Shown: piece by piece, positions 6,600-8,781 of the stretch
Numbering within the stretch: position 1 is the stretch's first letter
How the letters are laid out: each line of letters begins with the position of its first letter
NCBI GenBank assembly: GCA_022361135.1
Contig: JAKSBM010000273.1
Span: forward strand, 1 to 8,781
DNA from: Desulfobacterales bacterium
GTDB taxonomy: Bacteria; Desulfobacterota; Desulfobacteria; Desulfobacterales; Desulfobacteraceae
DNA: 8,781 nucleotides
Direction: 5' to 3'
Program-made: the position numbers and the translations under genes
The notes under the pieces: model-generated
Database searches by the model: none
Seen by the model: only the letters and a program-made list of their open reading frames with translations
What the model was told of the DNA's origin: nothing

Positions 6600-7736
6600 A
6601 TGGAAATAATTGGAATTGATGTCGGCTTCGGATTCACCAAGGCATATAACGGAAAAAATTCGGTTATTTTCAAATCCGTCATCGGGGATGCCACCGATAT
6701 TCAGTTCAGTACCAGTCTTGGAGAATCCTCCTCCACATCCAACCTCCATGTCACCCTGGATGATAAATCCTATTTTCTGGGTAGCTATGCTGAACTCCAG
6801 TCCAGCATTACCGAGTATACCCTGGATCAGGAAAAACTGGTTGAAGATTTCGTAAAAATCCTGGCGGTCACCGCCGCCGGACTCTGCGCCGAGGGCAACG
6901 GCCCCCTGCAGGTGGTCACAGGCCTGCCCGTGGGTTACCTGAGACGGGATTCGAAAAAGCTCAGGGAGATGATCAAGGGCACCCACCAGATCACCTTCCA
7001 CTACCCCAAGGACGAGGATGTCACCCGGACCATCACCATTGAGAAGATCAAGGTTATCCCCCAGCCCATCGGCTCCATTTTCAACCTCATCTTTGACGAT
7101 GCCGGTAATATCCGGAACAAGGAATTGGCCACCCAGAAACTCGGGGTGGTGGATGTGGGATTTAAAACCACGGATTTCTCCATTTTTGACCGGCTCCAAT
7201 ACATCGAACGGGGCTCCTCCACCATGGAGACCGGGATTTCAAAATGCTTTTCCGTCATTGCCAATAAGTTAAGGCAGGAGAGCAATATTAATGTGGAGCT
7301 CTACCGGATTTACAAATTCATCCAGTCCGGCACCATTAAAATCCGGGGCAAGGAATACAATATCAGCAATTTGAAAAAGCGGGTTTACACCCATGCGTCC
7401 GCCGGCATTGGTGCCGATGTGAACCGCCTCTGGGAAAATGACTGGGACATTGATTCCATTATCATCTCAGGCGGTGGCGGGTTGGAATTGTCCGAATTCC
7501 TGGCCCCCACCATTGAGGGCAATGTCATTCCCATCCCCAAAAACACCGACGCCCGGTTCAACAATGTCCAGGGATATTGTAAGTTCGGCCGCTACAAATG
7601 GGGAAGAAAATCAACCCCGCCGCCTGCACCGGCCCCAGCCCCTGAAGAAAAACAAAAAGACGCACAACCCGAAGACACACCTCCTGAAAAGGACGCCGAG
7701 GCCAAATCCAAGGGCCTTTCCTGGATGAGAAGATAA
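6600..7736 (+). CDS. ParM/StbA-like actin-family ATPase with Pro/charged C-terminal tail
   Basis: A 378-residue bacterial actin homologue of the ParM/StbA and archaeal-actin type, expected to bind ATP and form filaments. Actin-fold motifs are in order: phosphate-1 GIDVGFGFTKAY (5-16), VVTGLPVGYL (105-114), VIPQPIGSIF (152-161), phosphate-2 GVVDVGFKTTDF (182-193), adenosine motif IISGGGGLELSEFL (288-301) and DARFNNVQGY (317-326). After about residue 336 comes a tail unlike the core: STPPPAPAPAP, then a Lys/Glu/Asp-rich stretch, ending GLSWMRR. This looks like a disordered linker carrying a short docking motif; the docking role is inference. No ParR-like DNA-binding partner or centromere repeat is visible beside it, so classical plasmid partition is not shown. 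larB begins 8 bases downstream with the same direction. A role in positioning a cell component, or in an uncharacterised partition system, is possible. Confidence 0.88.
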   Translation: MEIIGIDVGFGFTKAYNGKNSVIFKSVIGDATDIQFSTSLGESSSTSNLHVTLDDKSYFLGSYAELQSSITEYTLDQEKLVEDFVKILAVTAAGLCAEGNGPLQVVTGLPVGYLRRDSKKLREMIKGTHQITFHYPKDEDVTRTITIEKIKVIPQPIGSIFNLIFDDAGNIRNKELATQKLGVVDVGFKTTDFSIFDRLQYIERGSSTMETGISKCFSVIANKLRQESNINVELYRIYKFIQSGTIKIRGKEYNISNLKKRVYTHASAGIGADVNRLWENDWDIDSIIISGGGGLELSEFLAPTIEGNVIPIPKNTDARFNNVQGYCKFGRYKWGRKSTPPPAPAPAPEEKQKDAQPEDTPPEKDAEAKSKGLSWMRR

Positions 7737-7744
7737 AGGGAATC

Positions 7745-8503
7745 ATGAACAAAGATACACTTACCCATATTCTGACCCAAGTGGCCCAGGGGGACCTGAA
7801 GGTCTCCGACGCTGAAAAACAGTTCACCAACCTGAGTTACGAAGACATCGACTATGCCCACATTGACCACCACCGTTCCCTGAGGAAGGGTTTTCCCGAG
7901 GTCATTTTCGGAGAGGGCAAAACCCCGGAACAGATCACCGGCATCCTGGAACGGATGATGGACAGGGAAAACGTGATCCTGGTCACCCGGGTGGACCCGG
8001 AAAAGGCCAAGGCGGTTTTAACGGAAATCCCCCAGGGGGAATATTTTGAATCCGCCCGCATCCTCCGCATCCAAAAGGAAGATCCCGCCCTCACCGGCAC
8101 CGGCAAGGTCTTGATCATCTCCGCCGGCACCTCGGATATCCCCGTGGCCGACGAAGCCGCCCTCACGGCCCGGGCCATGGGCAATGATGTGGAAACCCTC
8201 TTTGACGTGGGTGTGGCTGGAATCCACAGATTATTCGCCCACCGGGAAAAGCTGGCCAAGGCCGCCGTGATCATCGTTGTGGCCGGCATGGAAGGGGCCC
8301 TGCCCAGTGTGGTGGGCGGCATGGTCAGTGCACCGGTCATTGCCGTTCCCACCAGCGTTGGATACGGCACCAGCTTCGGCGGTATGACCGCTTTGCTGGG
8401 CATGCTCAACTCCTGCAGCTCCAACATTGCCGTGGTCAACATCGACAATGGGTTTGGCGCCGGTTACATGGCCTCCTGCATCAACCACGTGGCCGCCCAA
8501 TAA
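7745..8503 (+). CDS. larB: LarB, nickel-pincer cofactor biosynthesis (NaAD carboxylase/hydrolase)
   Basis: Catalyses the first step of nickel-pincer nucleotide synthesis: carboxylation of the pyridinium ring of nicotinic acid adenine dinucleotide and cleavage of its phosphoanhydride, giving a dicarboxylated mononucleotide for LarE and LarC. It has 252 residues, near the 246 of the Lactobacillus protein. The N-terminal part carries HHRSLRKGFPEVIFGEGKT (42-60). The AIR-carboxylase (PurE)-like part carries SAGTSDIPVADEA (126-138), GVAGIHRL (156-163), VVAGMEGALPSVVGG (178-192), VPTSVGYGTSFGG (201-213) and NIDNGFGAGY (232-241). C224 in MLNSCSS fits the cysteine known to attack the pyridinium ring. 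The ATG is preceded by AAGGGA, whose first base is the last base of the upstream stop, so coupling to the actin-like gene is likely. larC and larE are not in view. Confidence 0.95.
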   Translation: MNKDTLTHILTQVAQGDLKVSDAEKQFTNLSYEDIDYAHIDHHRSLRKGFPEVIFGEGKTPEQITGILERMMDRENVILVTRVDPEKAKAVLTEIPQGEYFESARILRIQKEDPALTGTGKVLIISAGTSDIPVADEAALTARAMGNDVETLFDVGVAGIHRLFAHREKLAKAAVIIVVAGMEGALPSVVGGMVSAPVIAVPTSVGYGTSFGGMTALLGMLNSCSSNIAVVNIDNGFGAGYMASCINHVAAQ

Positions 8504-8545
8504 CGCCCCCACCACCACGGTAACCACGCCCCCCATGAAACAGAC

Positions 8546-8575
8546 ACCGGGCACATATTAAAGTATGTACCCGGT
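8546..8575. terminator. 12-bp-arm inverted repeat after larB, terminator-like but no T run
   Basis: ACCGGGCACATA (8546-8557) and TATGTACCCGGT (8564-8575) pair with one mismatch around a 6-base loop, 42 bases after the larB stop. Position and stability suggest an operon-end hairpin. Neither strand has a T run after it, so intrinsic termination is doubtful. It could instead protect mRNA ends or mark the edge of a repeated element. Confidence 0.4.
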
Positions 8576-8732
8576 CCAACCCGGATATTCCACAAAATGG
8601 GTTTAAGCCCCAAGGTGCAGAAGCTGTAGTGACATACGGTGTATGGATTCTGGAAGGCGTCAGACTTGATCAACCCAGGTCGTCCAAAGGGGGCTCGGGC
8701 CCCAAATGCGCGGAAAAAATCTCAATTCATAA
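8576..8732. other. Unassigned region with several short inverted repeats
   Basis: No convincing gene is seen here. Short inverted repeats include GGGTTTAAGCCC (8599-8610), CATAC/GTATG around GGT (8633-8645) and GGGGC/GCCCC around TCGG (8690-8703). A plus-strand frame is free of stops from 8539 to the window end, but it lacks an ATG until the last codons and its translation resembles no family I know. A structured untranslated leader, a small RNA or the edge of a repeated element would all fit. Confidence 0.3.
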
Positions 8733-8769
8733 ATGGGGAGCGAAAAATGACCATTTTCAATCTCCCCAT
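8733..8769 (+). promoter_or_regulatory. Hairpin enclosing a Shine-Dalgarno sequence and start codon
   Basis: ATGGGGAG (8733-8740) pairs perfectly with CTCCCCAT (8762-8769). Inside it AAAAT (8744-8748) pairs with ATTTT (8753-8757) around GACC. The left outer arm holds the GGGGAG ribosome site of the possible gene at 8747, and the inner stem holds most of its ATG. If transcribed, the folded form should block translation. The pairing is seen directly; the regulatory role is inferred. Confidence 0.4.
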
Positions 8770-8781
8770 GCAATGTCGCCC
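8747..8781 (+). CDS. Possible start of an unidentified gene (cut by right edge)
   Basis: An ATG at 8747 follows GGGGAG (8735-8740) with six bases between, a good ribosome-site arrangement. Eleven codons are visible, reading MTIFNLPMQCR, with no stop. This is too short to assign to any family, and the frame could close just beyond the window. The first codons also form the right arm of the hairpin around the ribosome site. Confidence 0.35.
   Translation, partial: MTIFNLPMQCR

Noticed and set aside
6546..7199. Minus-strand open frame of 217 codons
   Set aside because: It is antisense to the actin-like gene, which has a strong ribosome site and all actin motifs.
8464..8673. Minus-strand frame of 69 codons
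   Set aside because: It has no ribosome site, overlaps the larB end and has a Trp/Cys-rich translation typical of a chance frame.
8539..8781. Plus-strand stop-free frame running to the window end
   Set aside because: There is no ATG until the last codons and no ribosome site before its GTG at 8629, and the translation lacks recognisable domain character; kept only as a sign that the region may be constrained.

Overview
This window reads as ordinary chromosome of a GC-rich bacterium. The likely source is a Desulfobacterota-like (deltaproteobacterial) anaerobe. That guess rests on overall gene resemblance (cmoA/cmoB, larB, a dihydropterin-type metallo-hydrolase and a ParM-like actin together) and cannot be proved here. 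Genes are tightly packed and fall into four transcription blocks.

Block 1 (minus strand, 1-3016): an arginase gene runs into a large MrfA/YprA-type superfamily 2 helicase by a 4-base GTGA overlap. The helicase is cut by the left edge before its C-terminal cysteines. Block 2 (plus strand, 3156-4690): a histidine-phosphatase-superfamily protein is followed after 8 bases by a metallo-beta-lactamase-fold protein of the COG1237 dihydropterin type. Blocks 1 and 2 diverge from a 139-base gap that holds a good sigma70-like promoter.

Block 3 (minus strand, 4697-6420): cmoA and cmoB. CmoA makes carboxy-S-adenosylmethionine and CmoB uses it to finish the cmo5U34 wobble modification of tRNA. Residues expected to bind the carboxylate are present in both proteins. 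Block 4 (plus strand, 6600-8503): a ParM-like actin ATPase with a Pro/Ala and charged C-terminal tail ending GLSWMRR, then larB 8 bases downstream. LarB is the NaAD carboxylase/hydrolase that opens nickel-pincer cofactor synthesis. Blocks 3 and 4 diverge from a 179-base gap with candidate promoters on both strands.

The last 278 bases (8504-8781) hold no convincing complete gene. They are rich in inverted repeats: a 12-bp-arm hairpin after larB and, at the right edge, a hairpin that would enclose both the Shine-Dalgarno sequence and the start codon of a possible gene beginning at 8747. The most unusual features are the actin-larB pairing, the tail of the actin homologue, and this structured right-hand end. 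I see no proof of a wholly new system.
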